This document shows positions 23,472-30,384 of a stretch of 35,272 bases of DNA, piece by piece. Every line of letters starts with the position of its first letter. Position 1 is the first letter of the stretch. A program made the translations under genes and the position numbers. Origin of the DNA: Halobellus captivus (GTDB lineage Archaea > Halobacteriota > Halobacteria > Halobacteriales > Haloferacaceae); NCBI RefSeq assembly GCF_007655485.1, contig NZ_VJXQ01000004.1, forward strand, positions 133,214 through 168,485. Reading direction: 5' to 3'. The notes beneath the pieces were generated by a model. That model was given only the letters and a program-made list of their open reading frames with translations, was not told where the DNA came from and searched no databases.

Positions 23472-24467
23472 TTAGCTCAGAATGAGCGGCCCCATCGAGA
23501 GAGTCTGTTTGGCGAGCGTTGCGAGCCGTAGGATATAGGATGTGAACAAGAGAAATGGCAGCGCCGAGATGGCAAACGCGGCGCTAACAACCCAGAGAAT
23601 GCTCTCGATGCCGAGGAACGTGCCGGTGAACGTCGTCGGATCGGCGAAGACGACCATCCCCCCAGCGACGGTGAGTGCGACGACTGCGGCGTACAGGATG
23701 GCTCGTGAGAGTTTCACCAGCGCCCACTGGATGTAGAGGTCTTTGACGTACTCGCGGACCACCCCGTACATCGTAAGCGCTTCGAGCAAATTTCTGAACG
23801 CGCTCCGTTCCTCCTCAGTGAGAGAGTCTTCGTACTCCATCCCGAGCCAGCGGGCGTCGTGAATCTTCCGATCGTAGTTGTAGTCGAGTGCGGGCGATAC
23901 GACGTCGAAGGTGCCGAAATCCGTGCCTTCGAGGTGGTTGCGTGCGTGGTCGGCGTTCTCCAACAAGTCGCTGACGTACTCGTCCACCTTCTTGGAGGCC
24001 TCCCGGTTTTCGGTCCGAGAGAGTGTGTCTCGCAGTGTCTTTGCCCGCTGTTCGGTCGTTTCGAGAAGCGCATCGATGTAGGCCACTGGATCGGTGGGCG
24101 TCGTCATCCCGAGAAGGCTGTCGGTGTTCTGGCGGAAATCCATCGTCACGTCCATCCGATTGCGTTGACTCCCGAGTGAACCGATTTCCTGGGAAAGGAC
24201 GAGCTGATTGATCGTGACGACGAGCGTCGTTCCAGTGATGATCGCGCCGACGAGACCGGCGAACACCGTCTCGACCATATCGCTCGACTGCATCGTCGAG
24301 TGCAACGATACGGGCTTCATTACGCCCCAGAACATAAACACGAGGAAGATTAGGAAGGCAAGACCGCCAGCGACGACCCACCGGTTCGCACCGAGTAGCA
24401 ACCAGAACAAGTACTTGTTGGCGTCTGTCCGCTCGCGTAGCGTGGTGTCCGTCGAGAGGTCACTCAT
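23472..24467 (-). CDS. Haloarchaeal membrane protein, paralogue of the 10.4-kb gene (331 aa)
   Basis: Integral membrane protein of unknown function, with the same plan as the protein at 10369-11367. Two N-terminal helices come first (VVAGGLAFLIFLVFMFWGVM at about 32-51 and FAGLVGAIITGTTLVVTINQ). The landmark VLSQEIGSLGSQRNRMDVTM follows directly, then a charged soluble domain (about 110-230), and two C-terminal helices with the tail TSYILRLATLAKQTLSMGPL. The start at 24467 is fixed by an 8-base overlap with the upstream DUF4177-like gene (stop at 24460) and by where the paralogue begins; an earlier in-frame ATG at 24581 would run through that gene. The overlap implies coupled translation. Identity between paralogues looks modest, so the duplication is old. 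Confidence 0.82.
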   Translation of the reverse strand: MSDLSTDTTLRERTDANKYLFWLLLGANRWVVAGGLAFLIFLVFMFWGVMKPVSLHSTMQSSDMVETVFAGLVGAIITGTTLVVTINQLVLSQEIGSLGSQRNRMDVTMDFRQNTDSLLGMTTPTDPVAYIDALLETTEQRAKTLRDTLSRTENREASKKVDEYVSDLLENADHARNHLEGTDFGTFDVVSPALDYNYDRKIHDARWLGMEYEDSLTEEERSAFRNLLEALTMYGVVREYVKDLYIQWALVKLSRAILYAAVVALTVAGGMVVFADPTTFTGTFLGIESILWVVSAAFAISALPFLLFTSYILRLATLAKQTLSMGPLILS

Positions 24468-24657
24468 ACGAAACTGGCCGTTTGAACAGCAGTAGTTTCG
24501 TGCCGCCACGGTCGTAGCTGATCGTCCCCGCGAGTTCCCATCCCTCTGCACCAAGGCGATTGAGCTCGTCCGTCGGATCAATCGTCTCTCGCATAGTCAA
24601 CCCCTTCGGCGGTTCGAGTGTCTTGTATTCCCATTGCTGGTACATCTCGGATCCCAT
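24460..24657 (-). CDS. DUF4177-like small protein (65 aa)
   Basis: A small soluble protein with the pattern of the DUF4177 family: YQQWEYKTLEPPKGL at the N-terminus, then LNRLGAEGWELAGTISYDRG and LLLFKRPV. The W-E-Y-K, G-A-E-G-W-E-L and F-K-R blocks are diagnostic. Members are short alpha-beta proteins without known function. It overlaps the downstream membrane protein gene by 8 bases, so the two are translated together and may interact. The alternative Met at residue 5 would shorten it by four residues. Confidence 0.82.
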   Translation of the reverse strand: MGSEMYQQWEYKTLEPPKGLTMRETIDPTDELNRLGAEGWELAGTISYDRGGTKLLLFKRPVSYE

Positions 24658-24995
24658 ACGTTGATTTCGGCCCTCACGGTGATGACTCTGCTGACCGGCT
24701 ACTCCTGTATGTATGATCGAAACGGAACAGTGTGCCCGTGCATCGTCGTATCTGGGCTAGAAACCCGAGTGTTTATGCTCGGATCTACCTCATAACATAA
24801 AAGCGGTCTCTCGAATATTACATATAGGGGTCCAACAAGGCCGGTCTGTCAATATCCGTCCTCCGTCTTTGCACCGTCTCTGAATTAGATCCATATCGCG
24901 ATATGTAGTTTATTTATGGCAGTAGGCGCACCATACCGTACAAAATCGACTACCGAAAATCGGCCGACGTGAAGCCACTCCAAGCAAACGAGCGG
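24658..24995. other. AT-rich intergenic stretch with a 14-bp palindrome
   Basis: No gene. AT-rich runs near 24790-24830 and 24880-24920. A perfect palindrome CATATCGCGATATG lies at 24892-24905, followed by a T-rich stretch TTTATTTAT. It separates the recombinase unit from the membrane-protein unit; an attachment-site or terminator role is possible but unsupported. Confidence 0.4.
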
Positions 24996-25544
24996 TCACC
25001 GATCCAAGAGTCCATCAAACTCTGCGGAGGACGCCTCCGCATCGGCGGGTGCTGCGTCCGAATCTCGGCCTTCAGGGTGGGCAGACGAATCCGATTCATC
25101 GTTGATCTCCGCCTCCGGAGTCCCCACGTGACATCGCACGGAGACGGAATCACCGTTCTGGACCGTTTCCACGGCCCACATCTGTCCGCACCCCAGAATC
25201 GTCCGCCAGTCTTCGTCCCGACGTTGGGAGACGGAAACGAGAATCTCGTTCGTTTCGGAATCGCGACCGGCGTACTCGACGCGGAGGAGTTCGCCGTAGA
25301 CTTTGAGTCCCGAGGGTTTATCGAGTCGGGCAGCAGTGGTATCTGTTCGGCCGTCCGGGCCCTCAACGACCACGTCAACGACCGGAATATCCACATCCGG
25401 GACGGTAAACGTCACTTCCAGGGCGTTTTCGTCGATAGCGACCTCGGAGATTTCGAGAAACGATGCCGCGTTGCCTGTCGCTTCCGCAACCTGTTTCCGC
25501 AGCGATTCGAGCGGGAGTCGAACGGTATCACGTTCACCGGGCAT
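24996..25544 (-). CDS. Companion protein of the tyrosine recombinase, unknown family (182 aa)
   Basis: Not recognised. It starts MPGERDTVRLPLESLRKQVA, with a helical N-terminus, then beta-rich segments (ALEVTFTVPDVDIPVVDVVV; YGELLRVEYAGRDSETNEIL; QMWAVETVQNGDSVSVRCHV) and an acidic, Ala- and Ser-rich tail of about 40 residues. The composition is haloarchaeal. It lies 82 bases downstream of the recombinase gene on the same strand, so both may be transcribed together. Its tail has no known motif, and no DNA-binding motif is visible. The role is unknown. Confidence 0.75.
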   Translation of the reverse strand: MPGERDTVRLPLESLRKQVAEATGNAASFLEISEVAIDENALEVTFTVPDVDIPVVDVVVEGPDGRTDTTAARLDKPSGLKVYGELLRVEYAGRDSETNEILVSVSQRRDEDWRTILGCGQMWAVETVQNGDSVSVRCHVGTPEAEINDESDSSAHPEGRDSDAAPADAEASSAEFDGLLDR

Positions 25545-25626
25545 TCTTTCGAGGGCCTACAACCGGGAGACGTATGACTTCTCCGGCGAATCCGAACCGA
25601 AAATCGCGAACTCGGTGACGGTTCGG

Positions 25627-26895
25627 TCAGAGACGGGGCTCGAAGACGGAGGCGAGTTCCTGACGTACGAGATCGCGCATCGCCTCCGCGCGGGCCTCTC
25701 GCCGGGTCCGTTCGTCGAGATAGTTTCGTTCGGAAACCGCGGCGTCGCTACTTCCCTGTGCTGCCGCGACAGCAGCGGTCCCCGCTTCTATCGAGGGTCG
25801 CTGTCGCCGGTATAGCCGGTACCACGTTCGTCGTCCCATCTTCGGTAACGGGTGGGAGCCGTCGATCTGGATGTTCGCCCGTCGACCGAGATCACGAAGC
25901 CACCGACGGGCAGTGGCCGTCGACATCGGGCGATCGACGGTCTGGCCCGGGAGGAGATAGCCGGTCCACCCCTCCCGTTCGGTGAGGTCACCGATGCGCC
26001 GTCGAGTGGCGTCGACACCGACCAAGATTTCCACCGTGTTACGCGTTCGTCGGGCGTTCTTCCGCTCGCCAGCCGCGAATTCGACGTACGGAACCGTACC
26101 GTCGTCAGGGTCGGGCGCTAACGTGAGCTGGTCGACGTGGAGCTCACAGGCCTCCACCGGTCGGAGCCCCCATCCGGCGAGTGCGAGCAGCAGAAACCGT
26201 TCGTCGGCGTCGGCTACGTCGAGTAGACCTTCGAGATCGGACTGAGACAGTGCCGGATGGTCGTACTTCGGATCCTCGTCCCAGCCGAACCGATTCAGCA
26301 GGTTCTCCGCGGGGTTGTAAATCCCTCGTCCCATCTCCACGACGAAGGTGTACCAGTTTCGCACCGCCGAGACGTACTTCTTTTTCGAGGCGAGTGTGCC
26401 GAGTTCGTCGTCGAGAACGCGAAAGGTGTCGCGAACGCGCGCGATCTCGTCCGGTCGCGTCGTCTCGTCGAGAAGTGGAGACAGCAAATCACTCGTTTCG
26501 TTGACGTCGCGATAGGTGGTTGCGTACGTCTTCAACCGTGATTTGCGGGGGTTGATCGTGGTCGCAGCGCGTCCGCGATCGCGTTCGAGTTCTTCCAGGT
26601 AGTCTTCGAGGGCACGAATCGTCGGCTCGTGGGAGATTCCCCATTCTCCTTCGCCATCGGTATCCGCGAGTGAGAGGTCGGCGACCTCGTAAAATTGGCT
26701 GGGCGACAGATCGTGATCTCGCCGCAGTCGTTCGACAAATCCCGAGTAATTCGACTTGAGCCACGCGTATGTGGGGGTTTCGATCGACGGATCGATATTC
26801 TGAGACGGGTCCTCACGGAGCCTCGGGACAATTTCGTCACGGTAAAACCGCGCAAAATCGGTCAAATCTTCGAATTGTGCGTATGAGTGCGTCAT
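25627..26895 (-). CDS. Tyrosine-type site-specific recombinase/integrase (422 aa)
   Basis: A lambda-integrase/XerC-like recombinase that cuts and rejoins DNA at specific sites. An N-terminal arm and core-binding domain (about 1-200, with ALEDYLEELERDRGRAATTI and KKKYVSAVRNWYTFVVEMGR) precedes the catalytic domain: Arg245 in GWGLRPVEACEL (catalytic Arg I), ERKNARRTRNTVEI with Lys279 as the likely hairpin Lys, LPKMGRRTWYRLY as the box II region, and Tyr392 in SERNYLDERT as the nucleophile. Box II is odd: the usual His-x-x-Arg reads Lys352-M-G-Arg355. Such variants are seen in haloarchaea but may lower activity. The long acidic N-terminus is archaeal. The gene has no adjacent tRNA or att repeat that I can find. 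It is divergent from the E1 alpha operon. Confidence 0.88.
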   Translation of the reverse strand: MTHSYAQFEDLTDFARFYRDEIVPRLREDPSQNIDPSIETPTYAWLKSNYSGFVERLRRDHDLSPSQFYEVADLSLADTDGEGEWGISHEPTIRALEDYLEELERDRGRAATTINPRKSRLKTYATTYRDVNETSDLLSPLLDETTRPDEIARVRDTFRVLDDELGTLASKKKYVSAVRNWYTFVVEMGRGIYNPAENLLNRFGWDEDPKYDHPALSQSDLEGLLDVADADERFLLLALAGWGLRPVEACELHVDQLTLAPDPDDGTVPYVEFAAGERKNARRTRNTVEILVGVDATRRRIGDLTEREGWTGYLLPGQTVDRPMSTATARRWLRDLGRRANIQIDGSHPLPKMGRRTWYRLYRRQRPSIEAGTAAVAAAQGSSDAAVSERNYLDERTRREARAEAMRDLVRQELASVFEPRL

Positions 26896-26989
26896 AGGGG
26901 TGAACGGAGGTCGCGTTGTGTGGGGCGAATTCGAAGGGCAGTGATTTCGGGTGATAGCGCATTAGTGTATGTTTACTTAGTATTTGTGG

Positions 26990-27020
26990 TGTGTGGTTGT
27001 CCCGGGCAGACAACTACACA
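26990..27020. promoter_or_regulatory. 12-bp-arm inverted repeat in the divergent promoter region
   Basis: TGTGTGGTTGTC, seven bases (CCGGGCA), then GACAACTACACA. All pairs match apart from one G-T. It lies between the recombinase start (26895) and E1 alpha (27207). It cannot be a terminator of either gene, since both point away from it, so an operator or recombinase-binding site is the better reading. Confidence 0.55.
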
Positions 27021-27134
27021 ACATACGTACACTGGCAGATTGTGTACTGTGATAGTATATTGTATTTCGCTATACCAAATTCCCTCCGTCGTCGACGAAC
27101 TCTCAGTCGGACCAAAGCGGGTAGTAGAATGCAC

Positions 27135-27163
27135 CTACTGTACGGTAGCACCGTCGTACGGTG
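27135..27163. promoter_or_regulatory. Two abutting palindromes upstream of E1 alpha
   Basis: CTACTGTACGGTAG (27135-27148) is a palindrome except for one position pair. CACCGT-CGT-ACGGTG (27149-27163) follows at once, with perfect 6-bp arms. They end about 20 bases before a TATA-like TACATAAC (27183-27190), where a regulator could control the operon. Confidence 0.5.
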
Positions 27164-27206
27164 GTATGAGACGCGTATCTGGTACATAACTACATTCCGT
27201 GTCAGT

Positions 27207-28268
27207 ATGTTGTCTGCAACGATGCCACACGCCAGCGAAAATACTCTCACGCGGTTGTACGAGAATATGGTGACGGCACGGTACTACGAAGAGCGGCTGC
27301 AGGAGGAGTATCTGGAGGGAAAGCAGCCCGCGTTCGACATTTCGGCGGGGCCGATTCCCGGTGAACTACATCTCGCTGCTGGTCACGAGGCCGCCGGTGC
27401 GGGCGTCTGCGACCACCTTCGCGACGACGACATCGTGACCGCGACGCATCGACCGCATCATATCGCAATCGCGAAAGGCGTCGATCTCAAGCGTATGACC
27501 GCCGAAATTTTCGGGCGCGAAACGGGCCTCGGAAAGGGAAAAGGCGGTCATATGCACCTCTTCGATCCGGATGTGAATTTCGCGTGTAGTGGCATCATCG
27601 CGGAGGGATGCCCACCGGCGGTCGGTGGTGCACTCGCCGCGCAGAAGCGGAATACGGACAGCGTAGCCGTCTCCTACCTCGGGGAGGGTGCGATCGACCA
27701 GGGCGCGTTTCTGGAATCGCTGAACTTCGCGTCAGTTTTCGATCTGCCTGTCGTCTTCGTCATCGAAGACAACGACTGGGCGATCAGTATGCCGAAAGAG
27801 CGCGTGACGGACGTCGAGAACGGAGCGAAACGAGCGGACGGGTTCGAGATGCCAGGGGTGCGGGTCGACAGCGACGACGTACTCGACGTGTACGACGCCG
27901 CCGGAGAAGCAATCGGACGCGCTCGCGATCGAAATGGGCCGACAGTCATCGAAGTACAGGTTCACCGGCGGATGGGACATTTTATGGGAGATCCCGAAAC
28001 GTACCGTCCCGAAGCGGATCAGGAGGCGGCCGCCGAGCGAGATTCCATCGTCCGACTGGAGTCGGACCTCCGCGAGGCGGGCGTCGAAGACGATCGGATC
28101 GACGAGATACGCGACGACGCCCATAGCCGCGTCGATGAAGCAATCGAGTGGGCGAAAGATCAGCCGCTCCCGGAACCGGGAGCCGCCCACGAAGATCTGT
28201 TCGTCAGTCCGGCGAGCGGCGTCACGGACAGCGAACCAGACTTCGAGGCCGTCGGGGGTGAAGAGTGA
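27207..28268 (+). CDS. 2-oxoacid dehydrogenase E1 component, alpha subunit (353 aa)
   Basis: Thiamine-diphosphate-dependent alpha subunit of an E1 decarboxylase (pyruvate, branched-chain or acetoin type) that hands the acyl group to a lipoyl arm. Seen: LYENMVTARYYEERLQEEYL, the opening helix of the family; HLAAGHEAAGAGVCDHL; THRPHHIAIAKGVDLKRM; GLGKGKGGHMHLFDPDVNF, the conserved loop; the TPP motif as YLGEGAIDQGAFLESLNFAS ending in VIEDNDWAIS (GEGA in place of GDGA); and HRRMGHFMGDPETYR. It resembles acetoin-type AcoA as much as pyruvate E1. The start is uncertain between ATG 27207 and ATG 27222, both close behind the TATA-like box. Its stop overlaps the E1 beta ATG. Confidence 0.93.
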   Translation: MLSATMPHASENTLTRLYENMVTARYYEERLQEEYLEGKQPAFDISAGPIPGELHLAAGHEAAGAGVCDHLRDDDIVTATHRPHHIAIAKGVDLKRMTAEIFGRETGLGKGKGGHMHLFDPDVNFACSGIIAEGCPPAVGGALAAQKRNTDSVAVSYLGEGAIDQGAFLESLNFASVFDLPVVFVIEDNDWAISMPKERVTDVENGAKRADGFEMPGVRVDSDDVLDVYDAAGEAIGRARDRNGPTVIEVQVHRRMGHFMGDPETYRPEADQEAAAERDSIVRLESDLREAGVEDDRIDEIRDDAHSRVDEAIEWAKDQPLPEPGAAHEDLFVSPASGVTDSEPDFEAVGGEE

Positions 28269-29281
28269 TGTCCGGAGCGGAATCGACTCGCGAACTGACG
28301 ATGAGCAGAGCGATGGTGTCGGCCATCGCCCACGAGATGCGCGAAAACGACGACGTGTTCTATATGGGTGAGGACGTCGCCGACTACGGCGGGATCTTCG
28401 ATTCGACGCAGGGCCTCCGCGAAGAGTTCGGCTACGACCGCATCATGGACGTACCCATCAGCGAAACAGCGTACATCGGTGCGGCAGTCGGGGCCGCACA
28501 GGCGGGAATGCGTCCGATCGCTGAGCTGATGTTTGTCGATTTCTTCGGCGTCGCGATGGATCAGATCTACAACCAGATGGCGAAGAACACCTACATGAGC
28601 GGGGGTAACGTCTCCGTTCCGATGGTTCTCACTGCAGCCGTCGGCGGAACGTACAACGACGCCGCCCAGCACTCGCAGACGCTGTACGGGACGTTCGCAC
28701 ACATCCCAGGGTTGAAGATAGTCGTCCCCTCGACAGCGTACGAGGCGAAGGGACTGATGCACAACGCGATTCGTGACGACGATCCCGTGTTGTACATGTT
28801 CCACAAACGGTTGATGGGAATCGGCTGGATGCCCGCTCCGGACGGACCGAAAACGCCTGTTCCGGAGACTGACTATACGATTCCGTTCGGACGGGCCGAC
28901 GTGAAACGCGACGGCGAGGACGTGACGATCGTCACGCTCGGCCTGCACGTCCATCGAGCACTGGAAGCCGCCGAAACGCTCGCTTCCGACGGGATCAGCG
29001 CCGAGGTAATCGATCTCAGGTCGCTCGTGCCACTCGACACCGAGACGATCGTCGAATCTGTCGAAAAAACGGGGAACCTCGTCGTCGTCGACGAGGATTA
29101 CCGCTCTTACGGCGTGACCGGAGAAGTTACCGCACGTGTCGCCGAGGAGGCGCTCGACGCGCTCGAACGCGTCGAGCGCGTCGCCGTGCCAGACGTGCCG
29201 ATCCCGTACTCGCGGCCGCTGGAGAAGGAGGTTATCCCCGGCACAGAAGACATCGTAAACGCTGCCACGCGGACACAGTGA
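28268..29281 (+). CDS. 2-oxoacid dehydrogenase E1 component, beta subunit (337 aa)
   Basis: Beta subunit that completes the E1 heterotetramer active site. Seen: LTMSRAMVSAIAHEMRENDD, VFYMGEDVADYGGIFDSTQG, then VPISETAYIGAAVGAAQAGM, all classic for AcoB/PdhB; the active-site Glu of this family falls in ISETAYIG. PGLKIVVPSTAYEAKGLMHN marks the middle, and the C-terminal transketolase domain contains DVTIVTLGLHVHRALEAAET and SAEVIDLRSLVPLDTETIVE. Length is normal. Its ATG at 28268 overlaps the alpha stop (TGATG); the preceding GTG at 28265 is a possible but less likely start. The lipoyl protein gene follows after four bases. Confidence 0.95.
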   Translation: MSGAESTRELTMSRAMVSAIAHEMRENDDVFYMGEDVADYGGIFDSTQGLREEFGYDRIMDVPISETAYIGAAVGAAQAGMRPIAELMFVDFFGVAMDQIYNQMAKNTYMSGGNVSVPMVLTAAVGGTYNDAAQHSQTLYGTFAHIPGLKIVVPSTAYEAKGLMHNAIRDDDPVLYMFHKRLMGIGWMPAPDGPKTPVPETDYTIPFGRADVKRDGEDVTIVTLGLHVHRALEAAETLASDGISAEVIDLRSLVPLDTETIVESVEKTGNLVVVDEDYRSYGVTGEVTARVAEEALDALERVERVAVPDVPIPYSRPLEKEVIPGTEDIVNAATRTQ

Positions 29282-29285
29282 GGAT

Positions 29286-29558
29286 ATGACCGAACACAAC
29301 GAACGCGTGGCGGTACAACTGGACGAGTGGCCAGACGACGTCGAGAGTGACGAGGGCGTCGTCGTCAATTGGTTCGTAAGCGAGGGAGCGACAATCACCG
29401 AATCTGAGAGCCTCTGTGAGGTACAGATCGAGAAAGTCAGTCTGGACGTGTACGCCCCCGCCAGCGGGACGCTAACCGAGATCCGCTGCGGAGAGGACGA
29501 CGAGTTCGAGCGCGGAGAGACGCTCGCGTGGGTCACGCCGACTCCGAGCGAGGACTGA
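29286..29558 (+). CDS. Stand-alone lipoyl-domain protein (90 aa)
   Basis: A free biotinyl/lipoyl-type domain that should carry the acyl group between E1 and E2. Seen: EGVVVNWFVSEGATITESES then LCEVQIEKVSLDVYAPASGT, the beta-sandwich of lipoyl domains with the modified Lys as K50 at the hairpin tip (IEKV; the usual form is DKA), then the return Gly-rich turn. The first 20 residues are an acidic leader. In most organisms this domain is the N-terminal part of E2; here it is its own protein, with the E2 catalytic domain encoded 11 bases downstream. No subunit-binding domain is present. Lipoate attachment is inferred from the family. Confidence 0.9.
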   Translation: MTEHNERVAVQLDEWPDDVESDEGVVVNWFVSEGATITESESLCEVQIEKVSLDVYAPASGTLTEIRCGEDDEFERGETLAWVTPTPSED

Positions 29559-29569
29559 ATATCATAGAG

Positions 29570-30277
29570 ATGAGTGAAGAATCCGCAGCGGAGAGAACCG
29601 TTCTGGAGGAGCGGACCTTGACGCCGATGCGAAAGACGATCGCGCGTCGTCTCGGAGAGAGCTACCGGGAAGCGGTCCACGTGACCGTGAACAGGACCGT
29701 AGACGCCGAACCACTACGTGCCGCAACGGACGCGGCAGCAGCGGACGAAACCGGGAGCACTCCGTCGGTGACAGACGTGATACTGTGCGCGCTATCGGAG
29801 ACGTTAGCATCGCATCCGTCGTTCAACGCGACGTACGAAGACGAGACGCACAGACTCTACGACGAGCAGAACGTAGGGATCGCAGTTTCGATCGATGACG
29901 GGCTGGTGACGCCTGTACTCTCGGATCTGGCGTCGAAATCGCTGATAGAAGTCACAACCGCGCGCAGAAGACTGACCGAACGGGTCCAGTCCGGGGACTA
30001 CACGATGGGTCTGTTCCGAAACGGGACGTTCACGCTGTCGAATCTCGGGCCGCTCGGCGTGGACTCGTTCGACCCGATCATCAATCCGCCGGAGGTCGCG
30101 ATCCTCGGTCTCGGACGGATGACCGGTCGAGCCGTCGAATCCGAGGGGGCTGTCGAGGTCCGCCAACACCTGACGCTGAGTCTGAGTATCGATCACCGAA
30201 TTCTCGACGGGGCCGACGCCGCGCGGTTTCTGGAAACCCTCGCAAACAACGTTGAAACCGCAGAGAAGTACGGGTGA
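29570..30277 (+). CDS. 2-oxoacid dehydrogenase E2 catalytic (acyltransferase) domain, stand-alone (235 aa)
   Basis: Chloramphenicol-acetyltransferase-like catalytic domain of E2, which moves the acyl group from lipoamide to CoA. Seen: LTPMRKTIARRLGESYREAV, HVTVNRTVDAEPLRAATDAA, LPSFNA-like HPSFNATYED, VGIAVSIDDGLVTPVLSDLA, FTLSNLGPLGVDSFDPIINP, PPEVAILGLGR, and the active site SIDHRILDGADAA with His209 and Asp213. It lacks the N-terminal lipoyl and peripheral-subunit-binding domains usually joined to it: the frame starts at the catalytic domain's own first motif. The lipoyl part is the preceding gene. Core assembly and E3 docking must therefore differ, or use other subunits. No E3 gene is in the window. 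Confidence 0.93.
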   Translation: MSEESAAERTVLEERTLTPMRKTIARRLGESYREAVHVTVNRTVDAEPLRAATDAAAADETGSTPSVTDVILCALSETLASHPSFNATYEDETHRLYDEQNVGIAVSIDDGLVTPVLSDLASKSLIEVTTARRRLTERVQSGDYTMGLFRNGTFTLSNLGPLGVDSFDPIINPPEVAILGLGRMTGRAVESEGAVEVRQHLTLSLSIDHRILDGADAARFLETLANNVETAEKYG

Positions 30278-30345
30278 GGTAAAATCGACTAATCCGCTAC
30301 ACGGGTTATTGAACGGCCGTACGTGACTGATCTAATGAATGCGAA

Positions 30346-30353
30346 AAATTATC
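30346..30353 (+). promoter_or_regulatory. Possible TATA-like box of the acyl-CoA synthetase gene
   Basis: AAATTATC is about 35 bases before the ATG at 30385. With 107 bases after E2, the synthetase may have its own promoter besides read-through. Confidence 0.35.
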
Positions 30354-30384
30354 ACAATATCCGCAGAGACACCTATTAAGAAAG

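Noticed and set aside
24658-27206. Possibility of a complete integrated element around the recombinase
   Set aside because: No tRNA gene, no long direct repeats, and only one companion gene; boundaries cannot be supported.
28160-29680. 506-codon minus-strand frame over the E1 beta gene
   Set aside because: Long only because GC-rich third positions remove stops from the opposite strand; the plus-strand E1 beta motifs are unambiguous.
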